Assembly: GCA_029202985.1 (NCBI GenBank)
Contig: CP119316.1
Location: 3,087,001-3,151,000, forward strand
Reading direction: 5' to 3'
Length of the DNA stretch: 64,000 nucleotides
From: Candidatus Andeanibacterium colombiense
Lineage (GTDB): Bacteria > Pseudomonadota > Alphaproteobacteria > Sphingomonadales > Sphingomonadaceae
Part shown: positions 53,530 to 61,160 of the stretch, piece by piece
How the letters are laid out: the number at the start of each line of letters is the position of its first letter
Numbering within the stretch: position 1 is the first letter of the stretch
Made by a program: the position numbers and the translations under genes
Notes under the pieces: model-generated
Seen by the model: only the letters and a program-made list of their open reading frames with translations
What the model was told of the DNA's origin: nothing
The model's database searches: none

Positions 53530-53904
53530 ATGAGCGACACGGACGGCGATCGTCACCAGCGCGGCCTCGATGTGCTCGAGGCTCTTGGCTGGGGCCATAA
53601 CGAGGCAACACGCGAGCTTGATGAAGATCTCTGGCGGATCGTGACCGAGACCAATTTCGGGACGATCTGGGCGCGGCCGGGCCTCTCGCTGCGCGAGCGC
53701 GAGTTGATCTGTATCGCAATCCTGATCGCTCGCGGTGCGCACGGTGTCGCCATGCATTTCAGGAATGCGACTCATCTCGGCTTCACCGATGCGGAACTGA
53801 AGGAAATCGTCCTCCAGACAATTCCATATGCCGGGTTGCCCCGTGCGATTAGCGCGATGTCTCTGCTGAAGAGGACCTTGGACGGGGAGGAACCGAAGCT
53901 ATGA
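53530..53904 (+). CDS. Carboxymuconolactone decarboxylase family protein
   Basis: 124 residues of the CMD fold: LWRIVTETNFGTIWARPGLSLRERELICIAILIARGAHGVAMHFRNATHLG, then LKEIVLQTIPYAGLPRAISAM. The conserved His (VAMHFRNA) is present, and no CxxC pair is seen. It is coupled to the class II aldolase gene by a four-base overlap. A decarboxylation or lactone step on the imported compound is plausible, but the reaction is not assigned. Confidence 0.83.
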   Translation: MSDTDGDRHQRGLDVLEALGWGHNEATRELDEDLWRIVTETNFGTIWARPGLSLRERELICIAILIARGAHGVAMHFRNATHLGFTDAELKEIVLQTIPYAGLPRAISAMSLLKRTLDGEEPKL

Positions 53905-54722
53905 GCAGCTTTGCGCACGAAGCCGCGCAAGCCGGCAATATCGTTTCGTCGCCCCAGACAGCCCGCATCAAAAGCGAGGGCAGCCCTGCCGAATGGATCG
54001 TTCGGGTAGAACTGGCAGCGGCTTATCGGCTTCTCGACTGGCTGGGGATGACCGATCTAATCCACACCCATTTGTCGGCCACCGTGCCAGGCGAGAAAGA
54101 TCGTTTCCTGCTGCTCCCGTACGGCCGTCTTTTCGGGGAGGCGCGGGCTTCCGAGATGGTGAAAGTCGATCCCGAAGGCGGAATCGTCAACGACCCCACG
54201 GGACTGGGGATCAGCCGGGGCGGCTTCTGCATTCATGCCGCGCTGCATCTCGCACGCGGCGAAAGTGCCGCCTGCGTAATGCACGCGCATACCGAAGCCA
54301 CGATTGCGGTGGCTAACTACCGTGACGGTTTACTTCCGCTGTCGCAGCATGCCTTGCGCTTTTATCGTCGAACGGCCTATCTCGACTACTGCGGCGCATT
54401 CGATACCGCCGAGAAGCTCGCGCGTCTCCCCCGAGCGCTTGGTGAGAGCGATGTTCTGATGTTGCGCAATCATGGCCCGATCGTGGTGGGGCCGAGTGTC
54501 CGGGAAACATTCTCGCGCCTCTATTATCTTGAGCGGGCATGCCGCTTTCAAGTCGCTTCGCTTTCCCAATGCACCGATCCGCAGCATCAACTGATGTATA
54601 TCAACCGCGAAGACTGTGAATTCATGGCTAACGCTTTCGCTGCCGGCGGCACAGTGGTCGATCGTGAATGGGATGGGCTGGTCGCGATGCTTCACCGCAC
54701 TTCCCCCGGGTTCGACGGCTGA
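53901..54722 (+). CDS. Class II aldolase/adducin family protein
   Basis: 273 residues. Zinc-site and family motifs are IHTHLSATVPG, VMHAHTEATIAV and VLMLRNHGPIVVG. Members include fuculose-phosphate aldolase-like enzymes and decarboxylases of hydroxyacids. Bacterial relatives in catabolic islands often act on branched or aromatic acids. It is last in the TonB/CMD/aldolase operon and converges with the 2-hydroxyacid dehydrogenase gene (5-bp gap). The exact substrate is unknown. Confidence 0.85.
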   Translation: MSSFAHEAAQAGNIVSSPQTARIKSEGSPAEWIVRVELAAAYRLLDWLGMTDLIHTHLSATVPGEKDRFLLLPYGRLFGEARASEMVKVDPEGGIVNDPTGLGISRGGFCIHAALHLARGESAACVMHAHTEATIAVANYRDGLLPLSQHALRFYRRTAYLDYCGAFDTAEKLARLPRALGESDVLMLRNHGPIVVGPSVRETFSRLYYLERACRFQVASLSQCTDPQHQLMYINREDCEFMANAFAAGGTVVDREWDGLVAMLHRTSPGFDG

Positions 54723-54727
54723 CCGGT

Positions 54728-55669
54728 TTAGGAAAAATACGGGGTTAGCAGCGCTTGGTGTGCGCGGTAACGACGAATGTTCTCGCGTAACGCTCCGAAC
54801 ATGGCTGGGCCAGCTTCACGCGTGTGACCGGCGATATGCGGTGACATTACCAGGTTGGGCACGCCTGCCCAATCGGCCGGATCGGTGGGCTCAGCAGCGA
54901 AAACATCCAGCGAGGCGCCGCCCAACGATCCGTTCGCCAATGCGGCGCGCAAGGCTCGCTCGTCCACGAGTATCCCCCGGCTGATGTTGATGATGAGGCC
55001 CTCAGCACCCATTGCGGCGATCACATCTGCATCGATCATCTGCGCGTTTTCGGGGATAGCCGCGCATGCCAGGAACAGGACATCGGCCCAGCGGGCCAAG
55101 TCCAGCAAGCTTTCGGCCCGTGCGAAAGGCACTGCCGGCTTTTCGCGCGGCCCCCACCATCGTACGTCCATCTGGTGAGCCTTCGTGCGTACAGCAATTT
55201 CCGATCCGATCCGCCCCAGCCCGACAATGCCGGCGTTCTTTCCCCGCAGCGATCGGCGCTGGGCAAGGCCGGTTCGGTTGGAGGCAGTCCAGCCCCCGCT
55301 GCGCACCAGATCGTTTGCCTCTACGATGCCGTGCCAGCGCGCGAGAAACAAGGCCAGGGCATGATCCGCCACATCGTGCGCGTTGATCCCGCCGGCGGTG
55401 GTCAATTGAATGCCCCGTTCGCTCAGGAGACGGGTTTCGATAGCTTCGATGCCGGTCGAGAAGCAGGCTACCAGGCCGAGGTTGGGCAACTGTTCGACAA
55501 GCGCGCGGTCGAACGTGCTGCCGCTCGTCACCATAATTTCGATGGCTTCGCATTCGCCAGGCGTGAGGCCGCCGGCGATCTCGTCCGGCCCGATCAGCCG
55601 ATCGCCATCGTTCCAGTCCGACTGGCGGTCGATGAGGAATCTGGCCGGGACAAGCAGCGGAGATTTCAT
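54728..55669 (-). CDS. D-isomer-specific 2-hydroxyacid dehydrogenase
   Basis: 313 residues from MKSPLLVPARFLIDR. The NAD motif is NAGIVGLGRIGSEIA, the catalytic Arg is in IINISRGILVDE, Glu is in DVFAAEPTDP and His is in MSPHIAG. It oxidises a D-2-hydroxyacid or reduces a 2-oxoacid (glyoxylate/hydroxypyruvate reductase type). The start at 55669 lies 4 bp past the stop of the BKACE gene. The longer in-frame start overlaps that gene and is not used. Confidence 0.9.
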   Translation of the reverse strand: MKSPLLVPARFLIDRQSDWNDGDRLIGPDEIAGGLTPGECEAIEIMVTSGSTFDRALVEQLPNLGLVACFSTGIEAIETRLLSERGIQLTTAGGINAHDVADHALALFLARWHGIVEANDLVRSGGWTASNRTGLAQRRSLRGKNAGIVGLGRIGSEIAVRTKAHQMDVRWWGPREKPAVPFARAESLLDLARWADVLFLACAAIPENAQMIDADVIAAMGAEGLIINISRGILVDERALRAALANGSLGGASLDVFAAEPTDPADWAGVPNLVMSPHIAGHTREAGPAMFGALRENIRRYRAHQALLTPYFS

Positions 55670-55673
55670 CGCT

Positions 55674-56570
55674 TCAGATATCGAAGCGTTCGCGCGCTTC
55701 TTCGACGCTGGCTGGAACCATCCCAAACAGGGCGCCGATCTCCTTGGCCTTGGCCACCATATCGTGGTTGTGCGTTGCTACCGATCCATCGGGAAGGTGG
55801 ATACCATCCTCGAAGCCGACCCTCACGAGGTCGCACTGCATCGACAGCCCCAGCGTCACCATCTTGAACATTTCCCGCCCGGTCGAAGTGATGCCGAAGA
55901 TCGCCTGCGGGAAATAGCGCAGCCCCTCCTCGATGTTGAACAGCAGGTTGCGCGTAACTGCCGGAACAGCACCGAAGCCGCCACCGTGGAGCAGCCAGAT
56001 ATTCTTGCGGTGCCGGTCGAAAAGGCCCTCATCAGCATAGCGCATAAGCCGGTGGATCACGCTTGCCTCGACCACCTCGTACTCCAGCGCCGAACCCCGC
56101 GCGTAAACTTCCTTGATAGTCGAGCGCAGGAACTCGGGCGAGTTAACGTAGGGGGTTTCCTTGTGATAGCCGCCTTCCGGATGATAGAAATCCGCCGATC
56201 CCGCCGCAACGCCGAACACGTCTGGCCGCGGCTCAATGTTCAGCAGGCCCAGCCTCTCGGTGTCGCTGGGCCAGATGAAACCGCCGGTCTTCGGATCACG
56301 CCGGACCCCGATGCCGTTCGTGGTCTGGATCAATACCGGGCAGCGCTTACGTATTTCGGCGATAATCTGGGAATAGATTGCGGGGTCGCCCGAATTCTTG
56401 CCCTCCGCATCACGGGCATGGACGTGGACAAGCGCCGCGCCCGCTTCATAGCAGCGGGCTGCCGCCTCCCCCAGTTCTTCTGGCTGTCTGGGGACGATTG
56501 CCCCGTCGCGGTCCTGTTGCATGCCGCCGTTCAGCGCAACGGTGATGATGAACTTATTGCCCGCGAACAT
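55674..56570 (-). CDS. Beta-keto acid cleavage enzyme (BKACE, DUF849)
   Basis: 298 residues. The family start KFIITVALNGGMQ, the zinc-binding LVHVHARDAEG and VGFEDGIHLPDG near the end place it in the BKACE family (Kce-like). Members cleave beta-keto acids with acetyl-CoA to give acetoacetate and a CoA ester. It heads a two-gene leftward operon with the 2-hydroxyacid dehydrogenase. Substrate is unknown. The 222-bp gap to the LuxR gene carries the shared control region. Confidence 0.88.
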   Translation of the reverse strand: MFAGNKFIITVALNGGMQQDRDGAIVPRQPEELGEAAARCYEAGAALVHVHARDAEGKNSGDPAIYSQIIAEIRKRCPVLIQTTNGIGVRRDPKTGGFIWPSDTERLGLLNIEPRPDVFGVAAGSADFYHPEGGYHKETPYVNSPEFLRSTIKEVYARGSALEYEVVEASVIHRLMRYADEGLFDRHRKNIWLLHGGGFGAVPAVTRNLLFNIEEGLRYFPQAIFGITSTGREMFKMVTLGLSMQCDLVRVGFEDGIHLPDGSVATHNHDMVAKAKEIGALFGMVPASVEEARERFDI

Positions 56571-56688
56571 TTACGTCTCTCCGTCTATTCGCACAGGACA
56601 GTGCCCGCTATGCCTTTGTGCGGTCTGTCCTCTCAATGCGCTACAGTGTCGCCATCACGCGGAACTGCCCGGCTTGACAGATTAAGCA

Positions 56689-56708
56689 TGTCCTTTCGAA
56701 AGAGGACA
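56689..56708. promoter_or_regulatory. Candidate LuxR-type 20-bp box, site 3
   Basis: TGTCC-N10-GGACA with more symmetry inside (7 of 10 pairs), 85 bp before the ATG of the LuxR-type gene. A further inverted repeat AGGACAG...CTGTCCT (56595-56631, 23-base spacer) lies closer to the BKACE start. Length and symmetry are those of lux-type boxes. Confidence 0.55.
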
Positions 56709-56792
56709 AGCACGCACGACCACGCGTGGGAATATGACACGGAATTAAATGAGGCCGGCGTCCAGACCGGCCCAGCGAGGAGCAGGAACCTG

Positions 56793-57572
56793 ATGCCCGA
56801 GATCGTTCGGATAGAAAATCGGCCTATGCCCGCGCAGGTATGGGCGGCGTACGAAAAACTACTGCCGAAAGTCGGAACAGAGGAATTCGGCTCGACCGTA
56901 CGCGATTGTGTCGCAACCACCACCGCCGGCGCCCGCAGAATTTACCTTTTCGAAGCGACCGGGCGGGAACACAGTGACCTTCAGTATCACTTCTGCGAGC
57001 CAAGCCTGACCGAACTGCTGCCAGCGTACACCAAGCATTACATTCAGCTGGATCCCGTATGGGATGCCTATCGTGCCGTGCCGGCCACTCATGATATGGC
57101 GCTGCTGCGTATCTGCCCGCACGACATCGCATCGGCGGGTTTTCGGCGGCGGTTTTTCGATGATTGCGGGATACTGGAACGGCTATCGATCATTCAGCGC
57201 GGGCCGGATTTATGGAGAGTCATCAATCTCGCCCGTCATAAGAATGAAGGTTACTTTTCCGACCTGGAAGTATCGACCTTGGTCGCTCTCGCTTCCCTCG
57301 TCCTGCCCATGCTCCCGCTGAACCGCGCTCGTAAGATGCTCCCTGAACACCTGACAGTAGACCAATTGGAAAACCGGTTTGCGAAGCGTTTTGACACGCT
57401 CACCAGGCGCGAGCGCGAAGTGTGTGCGCGGGCTGCGATCGGCATGAGCGTGGAAGCAACCGCACTCGATCTCCATATCGCGAAAACGTCGGTGCTTACT
57501 TATCGGAGACGCGCATACCAGCGGCTCAAGATCACCAGCCCGTACGAACTCTGCTCTCTGGTAACGCACTGA
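56793..57572 (+). CDS. LuxR-family regulator (LuxR-solo-like)
   Basis: 259 residues from MPEIVRIENRPMPAQVW, chosen for the AGGAG site before it. An alternative ATG at 56688 overlaps the candidate box. The N-terminal sensory domain contains YIQLDPVWDAY, similar to the ligand pocket Asp-Pro of autoinducer-binding domains. The C-terminal helix-turn-helix begins FDTLTRREREVCARAAIGMSVEATALDLHIAKTSVLTYRRRAYQRL. No partner synthase (LuxI) is in the window, so it would respond to an outside or metabolic signal. It probably controls the segment 49.8-57.6 kb. Confidence 0.87.
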   Translation: MPEIVRIENRPMPAQVWAAYEKLLPKVGTEEFGSTVRDCVATTTAGARRIYLFEATGREHSDLQYHFCEPSLTELLPAYTKHYIQLDPVWDAYRAVPATHDMALLRICPHDIASAGFRRRFFDDCGILERLSIIQRGPDLWRVINLARHKNEGYFSDLEVSTLVALASLVLPMLPLNRARKMLPEHLTVDQLENRFAKRFDTLTRREREVCARAAIGMSVEATALDLHIAKTSVLTYRRRAYQRLKITSPYELCSLVTH

Positions 57573-57599
57573 CAGGTGTTGTCAGAGCTGCACCAGACC

Positions 57600-57924
57600 C
57601 AACAAAGGCAAGATTGTCCGCGGCTCCGCTGCCGGAGAAGCAAGGCTTCAAACCCGAGAAGATCGTCACCGACGGACTCCGGTCATACAGGGCGGCGATG
57701 CGCGAGCCGGGCTGTCTCGAACGACACTTCCCGGCCGATTGCAAGAGAACAATCCGGCGGAGAATTCACACCTGCCCGTGCGCGGGCGAGAGCGGAAGAT
57801 GCGGCGGTTCAAGTCAAAGGGCCAGGCTCAGCGGTTCGTCTCAGGCCACTCGGCAATCTACAACACCTTCGCAATCCAGCGTCACCGCCGCTTTCGCGGA
57901 GTGGAAAGCCGCGTCCGCCGGTGA
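57600..57924 (+). mobile_element. IS6-family transposase relic D1 (C-terminal half)
   Basis: Translates as KQGFKPEKIVTDGLRSYRAAMREPGCLERHF, then after one frameshift ENNPAENSHLPVRGRERKMRRFK and AQRFVSGHSAIYNTFAIQRH. This is the C-terminal half of an IS6 transposase including the second Asp (VTDG) and the Glu (AENSH). The N-terminal half is absent here and lies on the other strand next door. Confidence 0.85.
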
Positions 57925-57939
57925 GGGATGAAAAATAGG

Positions 57940-58147
57940 CCTCATCCGCTGTCTGCGAATGTCGGCCGCGAATATCGGCCCAAACCGGTTCCACCAGAAG
58001 CGCACGGTTTCTTGGCAGATGTCGATTCCGCGTTCGAACAGCAGGTCCTCCACATTCCGCAGAGTCAGCGGAAACCGGAAATACAGCAGGACAACGAGGC
58101 GGATGACCTCGGGCGATGAACTGAAGCATTTGAACGGGCTGGCATTG
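57940..58147 (-). mobile_element. IS6-family transposase relic D2 (N-terminal half)
   Basis: On the minus strand: ASPFKCFSSSPEVIRLVVLL and LRNVEDLLFERGIDICQETV, then RFWWNRFGPIFAADIRRQRM. This is the N-terminal DNA-binding part of the IS6 transposase. It ends beside D1 with the two halves converging. With D1 it accounts for most of the 752-bp gap 57573-58324. Bases 58148-58324 show nothing recognisable. Confidence 0.85.
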
Positions 58148-58324
58148 GGAGTCTCCCCGGTTTGGTAACGCCAAGCGAGTCGCGCAGTTCCGGCAGCATC
58201 GAGCCACGATCAAGAACTCTTCGTTCCGGTCGGGGCTTACCGGGCTCCGAATAGCGAAAGTTAGCGGTCCAATGCTGGATCGAAGCTCCCAGGTGCACGT
58301 TCATCGGTTGAAGCGGAGATCGGG

Positions 58325-59083
58325 ATGAACTGGCCCCAGCAATTGATTATTGTTCGTCACGGGCAGAGCGCGGGAAACGTTGCGAGGGACGCCGCCCATG
58401 AGGCGTTGGCCGATCGGATTGCCTTAACCAATCGAGACGCGGATGTCCCGCTGAGCGATCTGGGCCGAGAACAAGCTCAAGCTTTGGGGTCGTGGTTCTC
58501 CGAGACACACGAAGACCAGCGGCCCGATGTTCTCTTGTCATCGCCCTATGTCCGAGCGCTCCAAACGGCCGAAATCTTTCGCGACGCCCGCGGCGCCGCT
58601 GAGCAGGTTCCGATCTGTTTCGACGAGCGCTTGCGCGAAAAGGAGTTTGGCATCCTCGATGGTTTGACCACGCCCGGCGTTGCCAATGTTTTCCCCGACC
58701 AGGCAGAGTTCAGACGTCTGCTCGGGAAATTCTATCACCGGCCGCCAGGCGGTGAGAGCTGGTGCGATGTCATCCTCCGGCTGCGCTCAGTGCTCGACAC
58801 GATTTCACTGCACTATCGCGGCAGGCGGGTGATGATCTTCACCCACCAGGTCGTTGTGCTGTGCATGCGCTATATCATCGAGACGCTGGACGAGGCGGAG
58901 ATCCTTGCCATCGACCGGGAGGGCGACATAGCGAATTGCGCCATCACCGAGTATCGCTTCGATCCGGACGCCGGCCATGACGGCAAGCTCATACTGACGC
59001 GCTACAATGTTACTGCACCGATGAAGGAGCAGGCGACCACGGTGACAACCGCCCCAGACGCAATTGCCGGTCGCCGTGGCTGA
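58325..59083 (+). CDS. Histidine phosphatase family protein (phosphoglycerate-mutase-like)
   Basis: 252 residues. The catalytic motif IIVRHGQSAGNV holds the phosphorylated His. VLLSSPYVRALQTAEIF, DERLREKEFGILDG and IFTHQVVVLCMRY supply the other active-site groups. Broad phosphomonoesterases and mutases share this fold, so the substrate is not assigned. The stop shares one base with the start of the NAD(P)HX dehydratase gene, making a two-gene operon. Confidence 0.9.
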   Translation: MNWPQQLIIVRHGQSAGNVARDAAHEALADRIALTNRDADVPLSDLGREQAQALGSWFSETHEDQRPDVLLSSPYVRALQTAEIFRDARGAAEQVPICFDERLREKEFGILDGLTTPGVANVFPDQAEFRRLLGKFYHRPPGGESWCDVILRLRSVLDTISLHYRGRRVMIFTHQVVVLCMRYIIETLDEAEILAIDREGDIANCAITEYRFDPDAGHDGKLILTRYNVTAPMKEQATTVTTAPDAIAGRRG

Positions 59084-59961
59084 TGGAAAAGCTCGATAAA
59101 GCATGGCTCTCGCGTAACCCATTGCCCGCGCCTAGCGAGGGTGGAGACAAGAATGCCCGGGGACGGGTGCTTGTGGTGGGAGGCGCGGAGTTCGTCCCCG
59201 GCGCTCTAAGGTTGACCGGCGAGGCGGCGCTTCGCTCCGGCGCGGGAAAGCTGCAGCTGGCGACCGTTCGCGCAGCAGCCATGTCGTTGGCCGTTCTAAT
59301 GCCTGAGGCGGCAATGATTGCCTTGCCAGCCGACGAGGATGGAGAGATCGCAGCCGAAGCGGCCGAGCTGCTGGCGCATAGGCTCAAGGATTGTGATGCG
59401 CTGGTGCTGGGGCCAGGCATGTCCGCTAGCGAGCGAACAGAAATCCTGGTTGCCGCAATGCTCGGAGGCGCCGCGGGGCAGGCAATTGTGCTCGATGCGG
59501 CTGCGCTTACCTCCACGGGCAATCTTGCGCAGCTTGTCGCGGCACAGGGCGGGCGCGTAATCATGACCCCGCATTATGGGGAGATGAGCCACCTAACCGG
59601 GCTTGCGATGGAACAAATTGCGGCAGACCCAGCAGCCGCTGCCACGCGGGTCGCGCGCGATTTCAATGCAGTGGTGGTGCTCAAAGGCATGCGCACAGTC
59701 ATCGTTGCGCCAACCGGTGAGGCGCTTCTTTTCGAAGGCGGAAGCAAAGGCCTGGCAACGGGCGGCTCAGGCGATGTCCTTGCCGGTATCGTGGGCGGAA
59801 TGGCGGCGCGAGGTTCGGAACCTCTCATCGCCGCTGCTTGGGGAGTCTTCGTCCACGGAACGGCAGGGGAGCACGCCGCGACCGAAATCGCCGAAATAGG
59901 CTTCCTGGCGCGTGACCTCCTTCCGCTCATTCCAGCGATTGTCGCCGAGTTAGGAGGATAG
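59083..59961 (+). CDS. nnrD: ADP-dependent NAD(P)H-hydrate dehydratase (stand-alone)
   Basis: 292 residues of the ribokinase-like dehydratase fold: RVLVVGGAEFVPGALRLTGEAALRSGAG, VLGPGMS, IMTPHYGEMSHLTG and GLATGGSGDVLAGIVGG. It repairs hydrated NAD(P)H using ADP. In most bacteria this domain is fused to an NAD(P)HX epimerase, which is missing here. The gene is coupled to the histidine phosphatase. Its stop region overlaps the 3' end of the convergent small membrane protein gene by 12 bp. Confidence 0.9.
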   Translation: MEKLDKAWLSRNPLPAPSEGGDKNARGRVLVVGGAEFVPGALRLTGEAALRSGAGKLQLATVRAAAMSLAVLMPEAAMIALPADEDGEIAAEAAELLAHRLKDCDALVLGPGMSASERTEILVAAMLGGAAGQAIVLDAAALTSTGNLAQLVAAQGGRVIMTPHYGEMSHLTGLAMEQIAADPAAAATRVARDFNAVVVLKGMRTVIVAPTGEALLFEGGSKGLATGGSGDVLAGIVGGMAARGSEPLIAAAWGVFVHGTAGEHAATEIAEIGFLARDLLPLIPAIVAELGG

Positions 59962-60309
59962 GCCCGCTTCGGCCTCGCCAGTCGGTCGGCGAAGTAGTTC
60001 AAGCTCTGCCTCGGTAAGACCCTCGATGCCCGCCACCTCATCTCTCGCTCCTGACATGGCAAGGATCAGCTCATCGATCTTGATATGGAGTGCCCGCTCG
60101 TTTCGGCGCTGCTGGTTCAACACCATCTGCGTGAGAGTAATCGCAAGAACCGACAGGATCAGAGTAAGCGAGTTTTCTCCGCTGGGCCCTTTCAGCACGA
60201 ACCAAAGCAGGCAGAATAAAGCGATCGAAAGGATCGCGACCGGATGGCCGGCAAGGTTCGCTCCGAAGTCGGACATCGCACAGCCAAATTCGTAAAGGCG
60301 TTTTCGCAT
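59950..60309 (-). CDS. Small membrane protein of the low-affinity iron permease family
   Basis: 119 residues with two hydrophobic segments (HPVAILSIALFCLLWFVL and SLTLILSVLAITLTQMVL), followed by NQQRRNERALHIKIDELI, a cytoplasmic amphipathic tail typical of the family. The family name comes from yeast Fet4-related sequence. Transport has not been shown for such short bacterial members. It lies 20 bp after the phasin-like gene. Confidence 0.78.
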   Translation of the reverse strand: MRKRLYEFGCAMSDFGANLAGHPVAILSIALFCLLWFVLKGPSGENSLTLILSVLAITLTQMVLNQQRRNERALHIKIDELILAMSGARDEVAGIEGLTEAELELLRRPTGEAEAGLSS

Positions 60310-60329
60310 GGGTTTGTTCTGACAGTGCC

Positions 60330-60812
60330 TTAGCGGTTACGATTAGGTTGGCTGGTCTTTCGCCCGAGCCTCCGCGCGTTTGAAGTTGCCTTCTGGTGAA
60401 CCGGCGCGACCGTGGCCGCTCCTAGCCGCGCCGCGGCCTCGATCGACTTCAGTCCATAGGAGAACATTCGCTCGCCCAGTTCGGATAATTCCATGGCTGT
60501 CAGAGGGCGGCCGCGCATGGCCAGTGCGCTCAAATGTTGTATTTCCGAACCCCACGCCGATTGCGCTGCCCACCACGCACTTACCCCGGCAGAGCCTGCG
60601 CTCGAAAACGCTGCGACTTTCTCCGGCACCATCCGCGCCAACTCACTATGATCGCCCCTCACCGGTGAGTGCAATGCGGAACTGGCAAGCGCCGTGCGCG
60701 CGATCACCACTTCGTTGGCCGCACTCATCGTCTGGGCCATCCGCAGCCCGGTCCGGGCCATCGAACCTTGCACTGCAACCAGCCTGTTCCAGGCGTCAAA
60801 CGGGTCAAGCAT
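60330..60812 (-). CDS. Phasin-like helical protein
   Basis: 160 residues from MLDPFDAWNRLVAVQGSMARTGLRMAQTMSAAN. It is Ala- and Ser-rich, without membrane segments or export signal, and with an Arg/Lys-rich tail (NARRLGRKTSQPNRNR). The amphipathic helical pattern and AWW motif resemble phasins that coat storage granules, but the match is weak. The ATG at 60812 overlaps the preceding small frame by 8 bp, and a start at 60833 is possible. Given the neighbouring cphA, a cyanophycin or polyester granule role is possible but unproven. Confidence 0.6.
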   Translation of the reverse strand: MLDPFDAWNRLVAVQGSMARTGLRMAQTMSAANEVVIARTALASSALHSPVRGDHSELARMVPEKVAAFSSAGSAGVSAWWAAQSAWGSEIQHLSALAMRGRPLTAMELSELGERMFSYGLKSIEAAARLGAATVAPVHQKATSNARRLGRKTSQPNRNR

Positions 60813-61008
60813 CGGTCTCACCCTTTTCTCCAATCTGGAGTTCGGCGGTTTGGGCCGCTGCGATAAGGCTTTGGCCGGTTCCTGTGGCAGCCTCCGCGGT
60901 CATGGTTACTGCAAGGCCGTTGGGTCCATCGAGAACCACCACCCCATCTTCGGCGCTGGCAATGCCGGGCTTCGTTTCCGGTTGGGGAACGTCACGATAC
61001 GCAGTCAT
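60805..61008 (-). CDS. Small hypothetical protein
   Basis: 67 residues from MTAYRDVPQPETKPGIASAEDG, containing VVVLDGPNGLAVTMTAEAATGTGQSLIAAAQTAE. It is not recognised. It overlaps the phasin-like gene by 8 bp on the same strand, which suggests an operon, and the composition is coding-like. The 152 bp upstream (61009-61160) contain a terminator for the neighbouring gene. Confidence 0.55.
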   Translation of the reverse strand: MTAYRDVPQPETKPGIASAEDGVVVLDGPNGLAVTMTAEAATGTGQSLIAAAQTAELQIGEKGETDA

Positions 61009-61122
61009 CGGCAACACCTTCAATGGGAGGAGCGAACATGGTGGGAGCGGATGTATAGATAGGATGGATCGAACTGTGCGGGGGCGGCGAGGCGGTCCGC
61101 GTCTATCGCAACTAAACTGAAG

Positions 61123-61146
61123 GGAGCGCTCGCTTACGAGCGCTCC
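61123..61146 (-). terminator. Terminator hairpin after the heme-oxygenase-like gene
   Basis: A perfect 10-bp stem GGAGCGCTCG/CGAGCGCTCC with a 4-base loop begins 14 bp past the stop of the gene ending at 61161. On the minus strand it is followed by the moderately T-rich CTTCAGTTTAG. The stem is strong but the T-run is short. Confidence 0.65.
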
Positions 61147-61160
61147 GCCCCATGGCCGAT

